Numbered from the stretch's first letter, positions 43,256 through 53,122 are shown. The stretch: DNA of 64,000 nucleotides from Acidihalobacter_A sp037381185 (GCF_037381185.1 NZ_JARRQY010000004.1:29178-93177); one strand, 5' to 3'. The notes: generated by a model from the letters alone, not told the origin. Translations and numbers: made by a program.

Positions 43256-46200
43256 TCAACTCAATTGCTTGAGCAGTTCCTCCGCCTGCTTCTTCTGCTC
43301 GTCGCTGCCCTCGGTCATGACTTCCTCCAGGGCACTCTGAGCACCCTCGCTATCACCCATGTCGATATAGGCACGAGCCAGATCCAGCTTGGTGGCGACC
43401 TCGTCACCGATCATGTCGCCCATGGTATCGGCTTCCGCACTCGCGATTTCGGCATCAAGACCGGCCTCGGGTTCGGGCAGGTCGTCCAGCGACAAGCCCT
43501 GATCGGTGTCGAGATCGGTCTCGCCCGACGCGGTCGCATCCTCCAAACCGGAGGTCTCCGCTTCCAGATCGAAAGCCCCGGTATCGAGATCGAGGGACTC
43601 GAAATCGTCGCCCTCGTCCTGCCCGTCGCCGGAACCGATATCGGGCAGATCGCTGATATCCAGATCCAGGCCGGTATCGTCTGAGGAGGACACGGATTCC
43701 TCTGCCGGCGCCTCCGAAGTGATATCCAGATCGTCGAGATCGAAATCCAGCTCATCCAACTGTTCCTCGACGGACGGTTTCTGTTCTCCCGGCAACTCTG
43801 GAGAAAGCTCTGTCGGCGTACCGCTCTCCTCAGCAGATACGTCTTCCAATTCTTCGCCAAGCTCGAGTGGCGCGGGCGCGTCTTCCGCAGCCTCGCCCTC
43901 GCCCGCGGATGCGTCGAGATCAGCCGCCTCATCCTCGCCCAAATCCAAGTCACCGAGATCCACTGACTCGTCCTCCTCGGAGGATTGAGCCTCGACGTCC
44001 GCGAACTCATCCTCACCCAGGTCGAGTTCGCCGAGATCCAGCGCCTCATCGGATTCCGACTCTTCGCCCTCGGCTTCTCCCAGATCGAAATCACTCTCGG
44101 CGTCGACATCCGACAAATCGCCGAGATCGAACTCGCTGTCGCCAAGATCAAGCTCGTCGCTTTCCGGTTCCGGGGCCATCACGTCGGCGGACGTCAAGCC
44201 TCCAGTATCGGTTCCCGTGAACAACGGGTTGTCCGGCACCAATTCCTTGCCCAAGGTAGCCACGCGAATCCACAGCGGATCGACTTCAGGGTGCGCCAAG
44301 GCGCCATACAGTTCCTTGGCCCCCGACTCGAATTCGGAAACGTTCTTTGCGCCGAAATGGCACTCGAGCAGCTTGGCACGGTAATCGTTGCGACTGGAAT
44401 CCTCGGTCAGAGCCTTTTGCAGCACGTCTTCGGCCTGAGGGAAGAGTCCATACGCGATGTACACGTCGGCTTCGGCCAACACGTCGTCCGCCGCTTCGGC
44501 CGCCTTTGCGCTAGCCTCCGCCTTGGCTGCATTCGAGTCGGATTCGTCGTCCTCACCGGCCTCCACGGTCGTCTCGTCGAACCCGTCTTCCTCGGCCTGT
44601 GCCGGCTGCTCCACCTCATCCGGGATGCTGGTCTCGGGCTCTTCCTCTGCAGCGTCGCCGGCATCGAAAAACGGCGCGTTCTCATCGGCGACTTGTTCTT
44701 CCGGCTGCGTCTCCTTGACAGCGTCACGCGGTTTGGAGGAGCGGCGCACGACCAGCCACAGCAATGTCAGCAACAGCAAACCAACCCCGCCGGCCCCCAT
44801 AAGCATGCTGGGGTTGCCCAGCAGGTCGCTGATCAGGCTCGGCCGCGGCGCCGGCTTGGGTGCGGAAACGACCGGTTTCGGCGCAGCAGCCGGCTTGGGC
44901 GTCTGCTGTTCCACGGGGGCCGGTTCGGGCTTGGCTTGCGCGGGTGCGGCCATGGTCGACGGTGCGGCAGGAACAGCCGCAGCCGACTGTTCGACCGTCG
45001 TGGCCGGAGCCATCGCCGTGGTCTTGGCGGGAGCCGCCTGTGCGGCAGACGCCTGGGTCGAGGACGCCGCAGGCTGTACAGCCGACGGCGTCACGGCAGT
45101 CGCGTTCGCCGCCAGTTTCCGCTGCAGGTTGGCCAACTGCTGATTCTTAAGGTCGATCAACTTCTGCTGTTTGTCGACGATGCCCTGCAACGCCGTCAGA
45201 CGCGACTCGAGATCCGAGATCTTCTGCTGATTGGAAGCAGTGGCTTCCTCCGCCAGGGAAAGCTGGTGCTGCAGCTTGCTGGCCGCATTGTCTCCAGCCA
45301 TGGCGACCTGCGACGAGCCCTTGCCGTCGCCGCTGGCGCTCGCCTCGGTTCCCATGATCTTGAGACGCGAACCGGACGCTGCCGACGAAGACGGCTTGGC
45401 CGTGGCCGTGGCCGTGGCCGTGGTCGACGAGGACTTCTCACCGTTCTTGAGCTGACTCTGAGCAACCGTACTGCCGGCCATTCGGGCAGCATACTCACGC
45501 CACAGACCGTTCTGCTTGCGAACCTCGGCAGCTGCCCGGCTCTGGCTAATGCCGGGCAGGGCGCCGGCTGGCGGCATACGCAACACGTAGCCTTGCTTCA
45601 AACCGTTGATATTACGGTGGATGAAAGCATCGGGATTGGCCTTGACCAGCGCGATCATCATCTGATTAATGCTGGTCGAAGCGTTCGGGCGCATACGGCT
45701 GGCGATCTTAAACAGAGTATCGCCCTTCTTCACACGATAGCTGCTGGCGGCGGCACCGCTTTTTTGCAACGGTGCTGCAGCCGCAGACTTGGCCTGCTGC
45801 CTGGCGGCGGGGCGGGCCGGCGCTGTCGCCCGGGCCCGTTTGACCATAGGTGCGGGCGCGGCGACCGGCGTGATCACCGAAGCCTCCGGCTTACCCTGCA
45901 TGTAATTCGGCGGATTGAGCAGCACGGTGTATTCACGCAGCAATCGCCCGCCGGGCCAGTTCACCTCCAACAGAAAATCCAGGAACGGCTGCTTCACCGC
46001 ACCGCGGGTGGTGACCTGAATATAGGGTTCGCCGCCGCTACCGCTCACGACCTTGAACTGCAGCTTATCCAGATAATCGGGACGCGGGATGCCAACCTGC
46101 TGGAACAGTTGCGGGGAGGCAAGCCGAACGCTCATACCCTGCACTTCGCCAGGACTGGTCCCGACCAACTTGATATTGGCCTGCAGAGGCTGGTTAAGCG

Positions 46201-46297
46201 TGGTGCTAACCTCGATGGAACCGAGCCCGAGCGCCAGGGAAGTAACGGGCGCCAGGAGGCACCCCATGAGGGACAAGCCCAAGGCCAGTCTACGCAC
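43256..46297 (-). CDS. fimV: FimV-like polar hub protein
   Basis: Inner-membrane peptidoglycan-binding protein needed for type IV pilus assembly and polar signalling, 1013 residues. It has a signal peptide (about 1-24), the FimV N-terminal domain (GLGSIEVSTTLNQPLQANI), a LysM (SYRVKKGDTLFKIASRM), a Ser/Ala linker, a coiled coil (about 330-395), a Pro/Ala linker, one membrane helix (about 505-525), then a very acidic cytoplasmic region with repeated DLGELDLGEDE-type motifs, and a C-terminal TPR-like FimV domain (EVATKLDLARAYIDMGDSEGA). The start is a GTG behind GAGGGGA. Confidence 0.95.
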   Translation of the reverse strand: MRRLALGLSLMGCLLAPVTSLALGLGSIEVSTTLNQPLQANIKLVGTSPGEVQGMSVRLASPQLFQQVGIPRPDYLDKLQFKVVSGSGGEPYIQVTTRGAVKQPFLDFLLEVNWPGGRLLREYTVLLNPPNYMQGKPEASVITPVAAPAPMVKRARATAPARPAARQQAKSAAAAPLQKSGAAASSYRVKKGDTLFKIASRMRPNASTSINQMMIALVKANPDAFIHRNINGLKQGYVLRMPPAGALPGISQSRAAAEVRKQNGLWREYAARMAGSTVAQSQLKNGEKSSSTTATATATAKPSSSAASGSRLKIMGTEASASGDGKGSSQVAMAGDNAASKLQHQLSLAEEATASNQQKISDLESRLTALQGIVDKQQKLIDLKNQQLANLQRKLAANATAVTPSAVQPAASSTQASAAQAAPAKTTAMAPATTVEQSAAAVPAAPSTMAAPAQAKPEPAPVEQQTPKPAAAPKPVVSAPKPAPRPSLISDLLGNPSMLMGAGGVGLLLLTLLWLVVRRSSKPRDAVKETQPEEQVADENAPFFDAGDAAEEEPETSIPDEVEQPAQAEEDGFDETTVEAGEDDESDSNAAKAEASAKAAEAADDVLAEADVYIAYGLFPQAEDVLQKALTEDSSRNDYRAKLLECHFGAKNVSEFESGAKELYGALAHPEVDPLWIRVATLGKELVPDNPLFTGTDTGGLTSADVMAPEPESDELDLGDSEFDLGDLSDVDAESDFDLGEAEGEESESDEALDLGELDLGEDEFADVEAQSSEEDESVDLGDLDLGEDEAADLDASAGEGEAAEDAPAPLELGEELEDVSAEESGTPTELSPELPGEQKPSVEEQLDELDFDLDDLDITSEAPAEESVSSSDDTGLDLDISDLPDIGSGDGQDEGDDFESLDLDTGAFDLEAETSGLEDATASGETDLDTDQGLSLDDLPEPEAGLDAEIASAEADTMGDMIGDEVATKLDLARAYIDMGDSEGAQSALEEVMTEGSDEQKKQAEELLKQLS
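45398..45421. repeat. Four tandem GGCCGT hexamers in fimV
   Basis: Four uninterrupted copies encode an Ala-Thr repeat in the linker before the FimV coiled coil. The unit is a multiple of three, so copy-number change would alter linker length without a frameshift. Confidence 0.7.
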
Positions 46298-46623
46298 GTT
46301 CCGATCCCCTCAATTTTATAAGCTTGTTCGGAGTGATCATTGTGATCGTCGATTATACCCGCGCTCGTGGGTTGCAGGCCGCTCCGACGTAGGCCATTTT
46401 CCTGATACGCGATCGAGATTACCGCGGTAACTTTAGATTATAAGTGGTGTTTTATCAAAAACTCGACGCTTTGAACACCATTGCGAACATTGCATCCGCA
46501 ACAAAAAAGTCCGAGGACGAGCCACCTCCCCCCATGCACGCCTGCCGCAGCCGCCCAGCCACGGTCGCCGGAGCCCGGCGGAAACCATCCGCAAACAGGC
46601 CCGACACTACCGCGCGAAAAAGC
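46298..46623. other. 326-bp gap between asd and fimV
   Basis: No gene is supported. The stretch is AT-richer than its surroundings near 46420-46510 and holds the fimV promoter candidate. The asd-distal part (46510-46623) is GC-rich without clear structure. Confidence 0.55.
46437..46442 (-). promoter_or_regulatory. -10 element for fimV
   Basis: On the minus strand TATAAT lies about 140 bp before the fimV GTG, in an AT-rich patch. Only a weak -35 (CGAGTT) is seen 17 bp upstream. Confidence 0.5.
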
Positions 46624-47742
46624 TCAGCCGCGGCTTTCGAGCAAGATGCGAAGCATCCGGCGCAGAGGCTCGGCGGCCCCCCACAGCAACTGGTCGCCGC
46701 AGGTGAATGCGCCCAGGTATTGCGGCCCCATGTTCAACTTGCGCAGACGCCCCACCGGCACCTCCAGCCTGCCGTTGACCTCCGCGGGGCTCAACTTGCG
46801 CATGGAGGCTTCGCGTTCGTTGGGTATCAGTCGCACCCAATCGTTGGCTTCGCGGACAAGGGCTTCGATATCGGCCACCGCCACATCCTGAGTCAGCTTA
46901 ATGGTCAGCGCCTGTGAATGGCAGCGCATACTGCCTACTCGCACGCAGAAACCGTCGATCGGCAGAGGATCGGCCTCACGCCCGAGTATCTTGTTGGTTT
47001 CCGCCTGTCCCTTCCATTCCTCGCGACTCTGACCGTTGTCGAGTCGCTTGTCGATCCACGGAATCAGGCTGCCGGCCAGCGGCACCCCGAAATATTCGGT
47101 CGGCAGCTCCGGCGAGCGCAGTGCTGCACTCACCTTGGCGTCGATGTCGAGAATGGCCGCTCCCGGATCGGCCAGCTCGCCGGCCACCGCATCACGCAGG
47201 GCGCCCATCTGCATCAGCAGTTCGCGCATGTTCTGCGCCCCCGCACCACTGGCCGCCTGGTACGTCATCACGCTCATCCACTCGACCAGACCGGCCTGGA
47301 ACAAGCCCCCGAGGCCCATAAGCATGAGGCTGACCGTACAATTACCGCCGATCCAGGTACGGCCGCCGGCGGCCAGACGCGCATCGATGGCATCACGGTT
47401 GACCGGGTCGAGCACGATCACCGCTTCCTCGCTCATACGCAGCGTGGAAGCGGCGTCGATCCAGTGACCATCCCAACCGGCCCCGCGCAGTTGCGGATAG
47501 ACCCGCGACGTATAGTCGCCGCCCTGACAGGTAACGATCACATCCATCTCGCCGAGGCGGGCCAGATCGTAGGCATCCGCCAGGGCGCCTGAACCGCCGT
47601 AGCCCGGAGCCGCGCCACCGGCGTTGGAAGTACTGAAAAACCGGGGTTCAATCAGCGCAAAGTCCCCTTCGACCTGCATGCGCTGCATGAGCACGGAACC
47701 GACCATCCCGCGCCAACCCACCAATCCAACTCGCATCATCAT
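46624..47742 (-). CDS. asd: Aspartate-semialdehyde dehydrogenase
   Basis: NADPH enzyme at the branch to Lys, Met and Thr and to diaminopimelate, 372 residues. The nucleotide-binding VGWRGMVGSVLMQRM, the catalytic Cys in GGNCTVSLMLMGLGG and the His in GSMRCHSQALTIKL mark the gammaproteobacterial type. Three consecutive ATGs start it; AGAGG precedes the first. It follows leuB by 35 bp. Confidence 0.97.
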   Translation of the reverse strand: MMMRVGLVGWRGMVGSVLMQRMQVEGDFALIEPRFFSTSNAGGAAPGYGGSGALADAYDLARLGEMDVIVTCQGGDYTSRVYPQLRGAGWDGHWIDAASTLRMSEEAVIVLDPVNRDAIDARLAAGGRTWIGGNCTVSLMLMGLGGLFQAGLVEWMSVMTYQAASGAGAQNMRELLMQMGALRDAVAGELADPGAAILDIDAKVSAALRSPELPTEYFGVPLAGSLIPWIDKRLDNGQSREEWKGQAETNKILGREADPLPIDGFCVRVGSMRCHSQALTIKLTQDVAVADIEALVREANDWVRLIPNEREASMRKLSPAEVNGRLEVPVGRLRKLNMGPQYLGAFTCGDQLLWGAAEPLRRMLRILLESRG

Positions 47743-47777
47743 TGATTCCTCTCGCAATCCTGCTGTGTACGTCAGGC

Positions 47778-48851
47778 CTAAAGCGCTGCAACCACTGCCG
47801 CTCCCATCTCGGCAGTGCTCGCAACGGCTTCGCCCTCACGTGCGATATCGGCCGTGCGCAGACCCTGCCCCAACACCGAGCCCACCGCCGCATCGATGCG
47901 ATCGGCCAGCACGGCTTCGCCCAACGAGTGGCGCAGCAGCATCGACGCCGAGAGAATGGTCGCCAGCGGATTCGCCATACCGCGCCCGGCAATGTCCGGC
48001 GCTGAGCCGTGGATGGGTTCGTACATACCCTGGCCCGACGCGTTCAGCGAGGCCGAAGGCAGCATGCCGATCGAACCGGTCAGCATTGAGGCCGCATCCG
48101 AAAGAATATCGCCGAACATATTAGTGGTAACCATCACGTCGAACTGCTTCGGCGCGCGCACCAACTGCATCGCGGCGTTGTCGACATACATGTGCGACAG
48201 TTCCACCTCGGGGTAATCCCCGCTCACGCGGACCACGATCTCGCGCCAGAATTCGGAGACCTCGAGCACGTTGGCCTTGTCTACCGAACACAGTCGCTTG
48301 CCGCGCTTCATCGCCGTCTCGAAGGCCGCGCGCGCGATGCGTTCGACCTCGGACTCGCGGTAAACCAGCGTATTGAAGCCTTCGCGCTCACCGTCTTCGC
48401 ACGTATGCACGCCGCGCGGCTCGCCAAAATAGATGCCTCCGGTCAGTTCGCGCACGATCATGATGTCCAGGCCTTCGACCACCTCGCGCTTGAGCGTCGA
48501 GGCCTCGGCCAGCTCGGGGTAGAGCAGCGCGGGCCGCAGGTTGGCGAACAGGCCCAGCTCCTTGCGGATCGCCAGCAGACCACGCTCGGGGCGCAGCTCG
48601 CGCGGCAGCGTGTCGTACTGCGGACCGCCGACCGCGCCGAGCAGGATCGCATCCGCCTCGCGCGCCTTGGCCAGAGTCGCCTCCGGCAACGGCTGGCCCG
48701 CGGCGTCGTAGCCGGCGCCGCCGATGGCCGCCTCGTCGAGTTCGACGTCCAGCCCGTGTCCGATCTTCAGCGCGTCGATCACCTTCACCGCCTCGGCGAT
48801 GATCTCGGGACCAACCCCGTCACCCGGCAATACCAGAATTTTACGACTCAT
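47778..48851 (-). CDS. leuB: 3-isopropylmalate dehydrogenase
   Basis: NAD-dependent oxidative decarboxylase in leucine synthesis, 357 residues. PGDGVGPEI at the N-terminus, RELTGGIYFGEPRG, the active-site VDKANVLEVS, and the signature NMFGDILSDAASMLTGSIGMLPSAS are intact. GAGGAG precedes the ATG. It is separated from leuD by a transporter gene transcribed in the same direction. Confidence 0.98.
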   Translation of the reverse strand: MSRKILVLPGDGVGPEIIAEAVKVIDALKIGHGLDVELDEAAIGGAGYDAAGQPLPEATLAKAREADAILLGAVGGPQYDTLPRELRPERGLLAIRKELGLFANLRPALLYPELAEASTLKREVVEGLDIMIVRELTGGIYFGEPRGVHTCEDGEREGFNTLVYRESEVERIARAAFETAMKRGKRLCSVDKANVLEVSEFWREIVVRVSGDYPEVELSHMYVDNAAMQLVRAPKQFDVMVTTNMFGDILSDAASMLTGSIGMLPSASLNASGQGMYEPIHGSAPDIAGRGMANPLATILSASMLLRHSLGEAVLADRIDAAVGSVLGQGLRTADIAREGEAVASTAEMGAAVVAAL

Positions 48852-48894
48852 GGCTTTCGACTCCTCGAAACGTTAAGAAAATCATTTTATGCGG

Positions 48895-49812
48895 TTACAT
48901 TTCGGACGCGGCGATCATGACCACGCCGAACGCCACCAGTACCAGCGCCGCAACCTCGCCTATGCGCACCCGTTCGCGCAGATAGAAATGACCGACCAGG
49001 AACGTGAATAGAATTTCGATCTGCCCCAGGCCGCGCACCAACGCGACATGCGTCAATGCGAAGCCGGTGAACCAGGCTACCGAACCGAGTGCCGACAGCA
49101 CTCCCACCGGCGCCGCACGGCGCCAGGCTCGCAGGCAGGCCGCGAGTTGCGGGCGCTGGCGCCAGGCCATGTACCCACCCTGCATCGCCGTCTGCAACAC
49201 ATTGGTCACCAGCAGCATCAGCAGCGCCTTGAACAGCGCGGGCAGCGCAGCCGGCAGCGCCAGACTTGCCTGGCGCAGCGCCAGCGCGGTGACCGCGAAG
49301 CACAGGCCCGCGCCCAGACCATATAAAGCGGCCGGCTGGAATGAGGCGCGCAACAGCTCGCCCGGACTCATGCGCCGCCCGGCAAAGGACAGCAGCAACA
49401 CACCGATCACCGCGAGCAGTATCCCTGCCGTCGCCAGCGACGGCAGGCTGACGCCGAACACCACCACCGAGATCACCACCAGCTGCGCGGCCTCCGTCTT
49501 GGCATAGGCCGTGCCGACCACGAAGTTGCGCATGCCGAAAGCGCTGATCAGCAACACGGTCGCGACGATCTGCGCCACGCCGGCGATGACGCATAGCAGC
49601 AGGAATTGCGGCGACAACGCCGGCAGCTCCGGCCGCAGCCAAACCCAGGCCAGCAGCAGCATCGCCAGATCCAACGGCAACGCGTAGAGATAACGCACGA
49701 AGCCCGCTCCGCTGGGCGACAGCGACTCGCGCAGCCGCGCCTGCAGGGCGGTGCGCCAGACCTGAAAAATCGCCGCGGAGATGGTGACAGGAATCCACGC
49801 CGGCACGCTCAC
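48895..49812 (-). CDS. EamA-family transporter (DMT superfamily)
   Basis: Inner-membrane transporter of 305 residues with about ten hydrophobic helices arranged as two EamA halves; the second half contains FTGFALTHVALVRGLGQIEILFTFLVGHFYLRERV, typical of DMT exporters. The start is a GTG (49810-49812 or 49804-49806), with no clear ribosome-binding site. It sits 43 bp upstream of leuB and 206 bp downstream of leuD, splitting the leu genes. Export of an amino acid or keto acid is plausible but unproven. Confidence 0.85.
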   Translation of the reverse strand: MSVPAWIPVTISAAIFQVWRTALQARLRESLSPSGAGFVRYLYALPLDLAMLLLAWVWLRPELPALSPQFLLLCVIAGVAQIVATVLLISAFGMRNFVVGTAYAKTEAAQLVVISVVVFGVSLPSLATAGILLAVIGVLLLSFAGRRMSPGELLRASFQPAALYGLGAGLCFAVTALALRQASLALPAALPALFKALLMLLVTNVLQTAMQGGYMAWRQRPQLAACLRAWRRAAPVGVLSALGSVAWFTGFALTHVALVRGLGQIEILFTFLVGHFYLRERVRIGEVAALVLVAFGVVMIAASEM

Positions 49813-50018
49813 CGGTACGAACCAACAGGCGATTGAAACCCCTCAGGCGAGTGCGAAAGAAAGGCAAATCGGGTAAAAAATCTTTCCGGAAAAGACTTTC
49901 GCGCCAGCCGCGTAGTTGGCAGGCACAAGGAAAGGCCTGCCAACCAGCCCAGTTTACACATAAAAAATGAGCAGTCTGAGCCTGACTTTGACGCCCTATC
50001 GTACCGCATGAGTAAATT

Positions 50019-50666
50019 TCAACCGCCTGTTGCGAACAGCCACGGGGCCTGCTGCCGCCGCTTGGCTTCGTAAGCACGGATGTCCTCGGCATGCTGCAGC
50101 GTCAGGCCGATGTCGTCCAGGCCTTCGAGCAGGCAATGCTTGCGGAAGGGATCGACTTCGAAACCGTGGCTCTGCCCATCCGGCGTCGTGACCGTCTGTG
50201 CTTCCAGATCGATCGTCAGCGCATAATCCGGCATCGCCTCAACTCCGGCGAACAGTTCATCGACGACCGCCTCGTCCAGCACGATGGGCAGCAGACCGCT
50301 TTTGAAGCTGTTGTTGTAGAAGATGTCCGCGAAGCTCGGCGCGATCACCGCACGGATGCCATAGTCGTCCAGCGCCCATACGGCATGCTCACGCGAGGAA
50401 CCGCAACCGAAGTTCTTGCGTGCCAGCAGCACCGAGCCGCCCGCGTAGCGCGGAGCGTTGAGCACGAAGTCCGGGTCGAGTCGGCGCGTGGCGTTGTCGA
50501 TGCCGGGCTCGCCCGGATCGAGATAGCGCCAGCTGTCGAACAGATTGGGACCGAAACCGGTGCGCTTGATCGACTTCAGATACTGCTTGGGAATGATCGC
50601 GTCGGTATCGACGTTGGACCGATCGAGCGGAATCACCTTGCCCGTATGCGTGGTAAATGCCTGCAT
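50019..50666 (-). CDS. leuD: 3-isopropylmalate dehydratase small subunit
   Basis: Small subunit of the isomerase converting 2- to 3-isopropylmalate, 215 residues. It begins FTTHTGKVIPLDRSNVDTDAIIPKQYLK and has the swivelling-domain motif NFGCGSSREHAVWAL. AAGGAG precedes the ATG. It follows leuC by 12 bp. Confidence 0.97.
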   Translation of the reverse strand: MQAFTTHTGKVIPLDRSNVDTDAIIPKQYLKSIKRTGFGPNLFDSWRYLDPGEPGIDNATRRLDPDFVLNAPRYAGGSVLLARKNFGCGSSREHAVWALDDYGIRAVIAPSFADIFYNNSFKSGLLPIVLDEAVVDELFAGVEAMPDYALTIDLEAQTVTTPDGQSHGFEVDPFRKHCLLEGLDDIGLTLQHAEDIRAYEAKRRQQAPWLFATGG

Positions 50667-50678
50667 GATTCTGACTCC

Positions 50679-52082
50679 TTACAACGAACGCACGTCGACG
50701 AAATGCCCGGCGACCGCAGCCGCCGCGGCCATGGCCGGACTCACCAGATGGGTACGCCCGCCCTGCCCCTGCCGGCCCTCGAAATTGCGGTTCGAGGTCG
50801 AGGCGCAGCGCTCGCCCGGCTCCAGCCGATCGGCGTTCATCGCCAGGCACATGGAACAGCCCGGTTCGCGCCATTCGAAACCGGCCTCGAGGAAGACCTT
50901 GTCCAGACCCTCTTCCTCGGCCTGGCGCTTGATCAGGCCCGAACCCGGCACCACCATCGCCAGCTTGACGTTATCGGCCACCTTACGACCCTTGGCCACC
51001 GCCGCGGCGGCACGCAGATCCTCGATGCGCGAGTTGGTGCAGGAGCCGATGAACACCTTGTCGATCATGACTTCCTCGATCGGCGCACCCGCCTCCAGCC
51101 CCATGTAGCTCAGGGCGCGGCGTATACCCTCGGCCTTCACGGAGTCGGCCTCCGCGGCCGGATCCGGCACTCTGGCGTCGACCGGCGCGACCATTTCGGG
51201 AGAGGTGCCCCAAGTGACCTGCGGGCGGATCTGCGTGGCGTCGATCACCACCTCGTGATCGAACGCGGCGTCGTCATCGCTACGCAGCTCGCTCCAAGCC
51301 GCCACCGCTGCGTCCCACTGATCGCCCTTGGGGGCGTAGGGACGACCCTCAAGATAGTCGATGGTGGTCTGGTCCACGGCCACCATGCCCGCACGCGCGC
51401 CGGCCTCGATAGTCATGTTGCACAGCGTCATGCGCCCTTCCATGGACAGCGCACTCACCGCCGAACCGGCGAATTCGATGGCGCAGCCGGTACCGCCGGC
51501 GGTGCCGATCTCGCCGATAATGGCCAGCGCGATGTCCTTGGCGGTGACGCCGGGTCCGGTCTCGCCCTCCACCCGCACACGCATGTTGCGTGACTTCTTC
51601 TGGATCAGGCATTGCGTGGCCAGCACGTGTTCGACCTCGGAGGTACCGATGCCGTGCGCCAGTGCGCCGAACGCTCCGTGCGTAGAGGTGTGCGAATCGC
51701 CGCACACCACCGTCATGCCCGGGAGAGTCGCGCCCTGCTCCGGCCCGATCACATGCACGATGCCTTGGCGCGGATCGTCCACCTTGAATTCGGTGATGTG
51801 GTAGACGCGGCAGTTTTCGTCCAGGGTATCCACCTGCTGACGTGCGACCGGATCATCGATGCCGCGTACGCGGTCGGTGGTCGGAACATTGTGATCCGGC
51901 ACCGCCAGAATGCTGTCGACACGCCACGGTTCGCGCCCGGCCAGACGCAGCCCCTCGAAGGCCTGCGGACTGGTCACCTCGTGCACCAGATGCCGATCGA
52001 TATAGAGCAGCGCCGTGCCGTCCGCCTCGCTGCGCACGACATGGGCATCCCACAATTTGTCGTAAAGCGTCTTTCCTGTCAT
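50679..52082 (-). CDS. leuC: 3-isopropylmalate dehydratase large subunit
   Basis: Aconitase-family large subunit, 467 residues. The [4Fe-4S] ligands are Cys in VFIGSCTNSRIEDL and the pair in GCSMCLAMNADRL; HEVTSPQAFEGL and GDSHTSTHGAFG are substrate-site motifs. GAGGAGG precedes the ATG. It heads the leu cluster and diverges from a LysR gene across 109 bp of AT-rich DNA. Confidence 0.98.
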   Translation of the reverse strand: MTGKTLYDKLWDAHVVRSEADGTALLYIDRHLVHEVTSPQAFEGLRLAGREPWRVDSILAVPDHNVPTTDRVRGIDDPVARQQVDTLDENCRVYHITEFKVDDPRQGIVHVIGPEQGATLPGMTVVCGDSHTSTHGAFGALAHGIGTSEVEHVLATQCLIQKKSRNMRVRVEGETGPGVTAKDIALAIIGEIGTAGGTGCAIEFAGSAVSALSMEGRMTLCNMTIEAGARAGMVAVDQTTIDYLEGRPYAPKGDQWDAAVAAWSELRSDDDAAFDHEVVIDATQIRPQVTWGTSPEMVAPVDARVPDPAAEADSVKAEGIRRALSYMGLEAGAPIEEVMIDKVFIGSCTNSRIEDLRAAAAVAKGRKVADNVKLAMVVPGSGLIKRQAEEEGLDKVFLEAGFEWREPGCSMCLAMNADRLEPGERCASTSNRNFEGRQGQGGRTHLVSPAMAAAAAVAGHFVDVRSL

Positions 52083-52161
52083 CTATCACGCCTCCTCGCT
52101 GTGTAGGCCGAGACTAATCCCGGTCAATATATAACTCAAATGGCCATATTTCATGTGATAC

Positions 52162-52176
52162 ATTCCCTATAGGAAT
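52162..52176. promoter_or_regulatory. LysR-type operator candidate between leuC and lysR
   Basis: ATTCCCTATAGGAAT is a 15-bp interrupted palindrome (ATTCC / GGAAT, 5-nt centre) of the T-N11-A type, 15 bp before the lysR ATG and about 80 bp before leuC. A second symmetric patch (ATGGCCAT) lies at 52139-52146. Confidence 0.55.
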
Positions 52177-52191
52177 ATATGAGCCTCCCCC

Positions 52192-53070
52192 ATGGACATC
52201 AGCACCCTGCAGGCCTTCACCGCCATCGCCGACCACGGCTCCTTCTCCGAAGCGGCCACCCGGCTGCACCTCACCCAGCCGGCGGTCAGCAAACGCATCC
52301 GTCAGCTCGAAAGCGAACTTGGGGAACGCCTGTTCGACCGCGTCGCCCGCAGCGTGCAGCTCACCGAGGCAGGCCACGCCCTACTGCCCAGCGCGCGCCG
52401 CATCCTGCTCGAACTCAACGAAAGCCGACGCCTGCTCGCCAACCTGTCCGGACGCGTAGCAGGCACCCTCAGCATCGGCACCTCGCACCACATCGGCCTG
52501 CACCGACTGCCCGACCTGCTGCGCCGCTACACGCATCGCTACCCCGACGTCGATCTGGACCTGCGCTTTCTGGACTCCGAGGAGGGCTGCAACCTGGTCG
52601 AGCACGGCGAGCTAGAACTGGCCCTGGTCACGCTGCCGCAGCGCACGCCGCCGGCCCTGCTTGCCGTTGCGGTGTGGGACGACCCGCTCACCATCGTCGT
52701 CGCTCCCGATCATCCACTGGCCGGACTGCCCGCACAAAGCGTCGACGCGCTGGCCGACTTCCCCGCCATCCTGCCCGCCGTGGGCACTTTCACCCGCCGC
52801 GTGATCGAACAGGCCATGGGCGCGCAAGGCCTGCATCCTGCCGTACGACTGGAAACAAACTACCTGGAAACCATTCGCAGCATGGTATCCATCGGACTTG
52901 GCTGGAGCGCGCTGCCATGTACCATGCTCGACGACAGCGTACGCGCCCTAGAGGTCGCGGAATTGCCGCTGCGGCGCACGCTGGGTTTTGTGCAGCACCG
53001 TGCCCGTACGCTGTCGAACGCCGCCCGGGCGCTGGTCGATCAGACTCTCCATGCGGCCGAGAAGCACTGA
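52192..53070 (+). CDS. LysR-family transcriptional regulator
   Basis: Regulator of 292 residues: winged HTH at the N-terminus (MDISTLQAFTAIADHGSFSEAATRLHLTQPAVSKRIRQLE, listed in pieces: STLQAFTAIADHGSF, LHLTQPAVSKRI), then a substrate-binding-like effector domain (SIGTSHHIGLHRLP, MVSIGLGWSALP). The divergent position and 109-bp shared region suggest it controls leuCD and itself, perhaps sensing isopropylmalate as LeuO-like regulators do (inference). Confidence 0.9.
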   Translation: MDISTLQAFTAIADHGSFSEAATRLHLTQPAVSKRIRQLESELGERLFDRVARSVQLTEAGHALLPSARRILLELNESRRLLANLSGRVAGTLSIGTSHHIGLHRLPDLLRRYTHRYPDVDLDLRFLDSEEGCNLVEHGELELALVTLPQRTPPALLAVAVWDDPLTIVVAPDHPLAGLPAQSVDALADFPAILPAVGTFTRRVIEQAMGAQGLHPAVRLETNYLETIRSMVSIGLGWSALPCTMLDDSVRALEVAELPLRRTLGFVQHRARTLSNAARALVDQTLHAAEKH

Positions 53071-53122
53071 CAATGCGCGTAGACATTGCCGCCATGCAGG
53101 AAATCCGCCAAAGTTCGTATCC

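Noticed and set aside
45398..45421. Phase-variation switch in fimV
   Set aside because: The repeat unit is six bases, so gain or loss keeps the frame; it cannot turn the gene on and off.
43985..46321. 778-codon frame opposite fimV
   Set aside because: Its Arg/Gly-rich product is the complement of the repetitive Asp/Glu/Ala coding of fimV, which explains the lack of stops.
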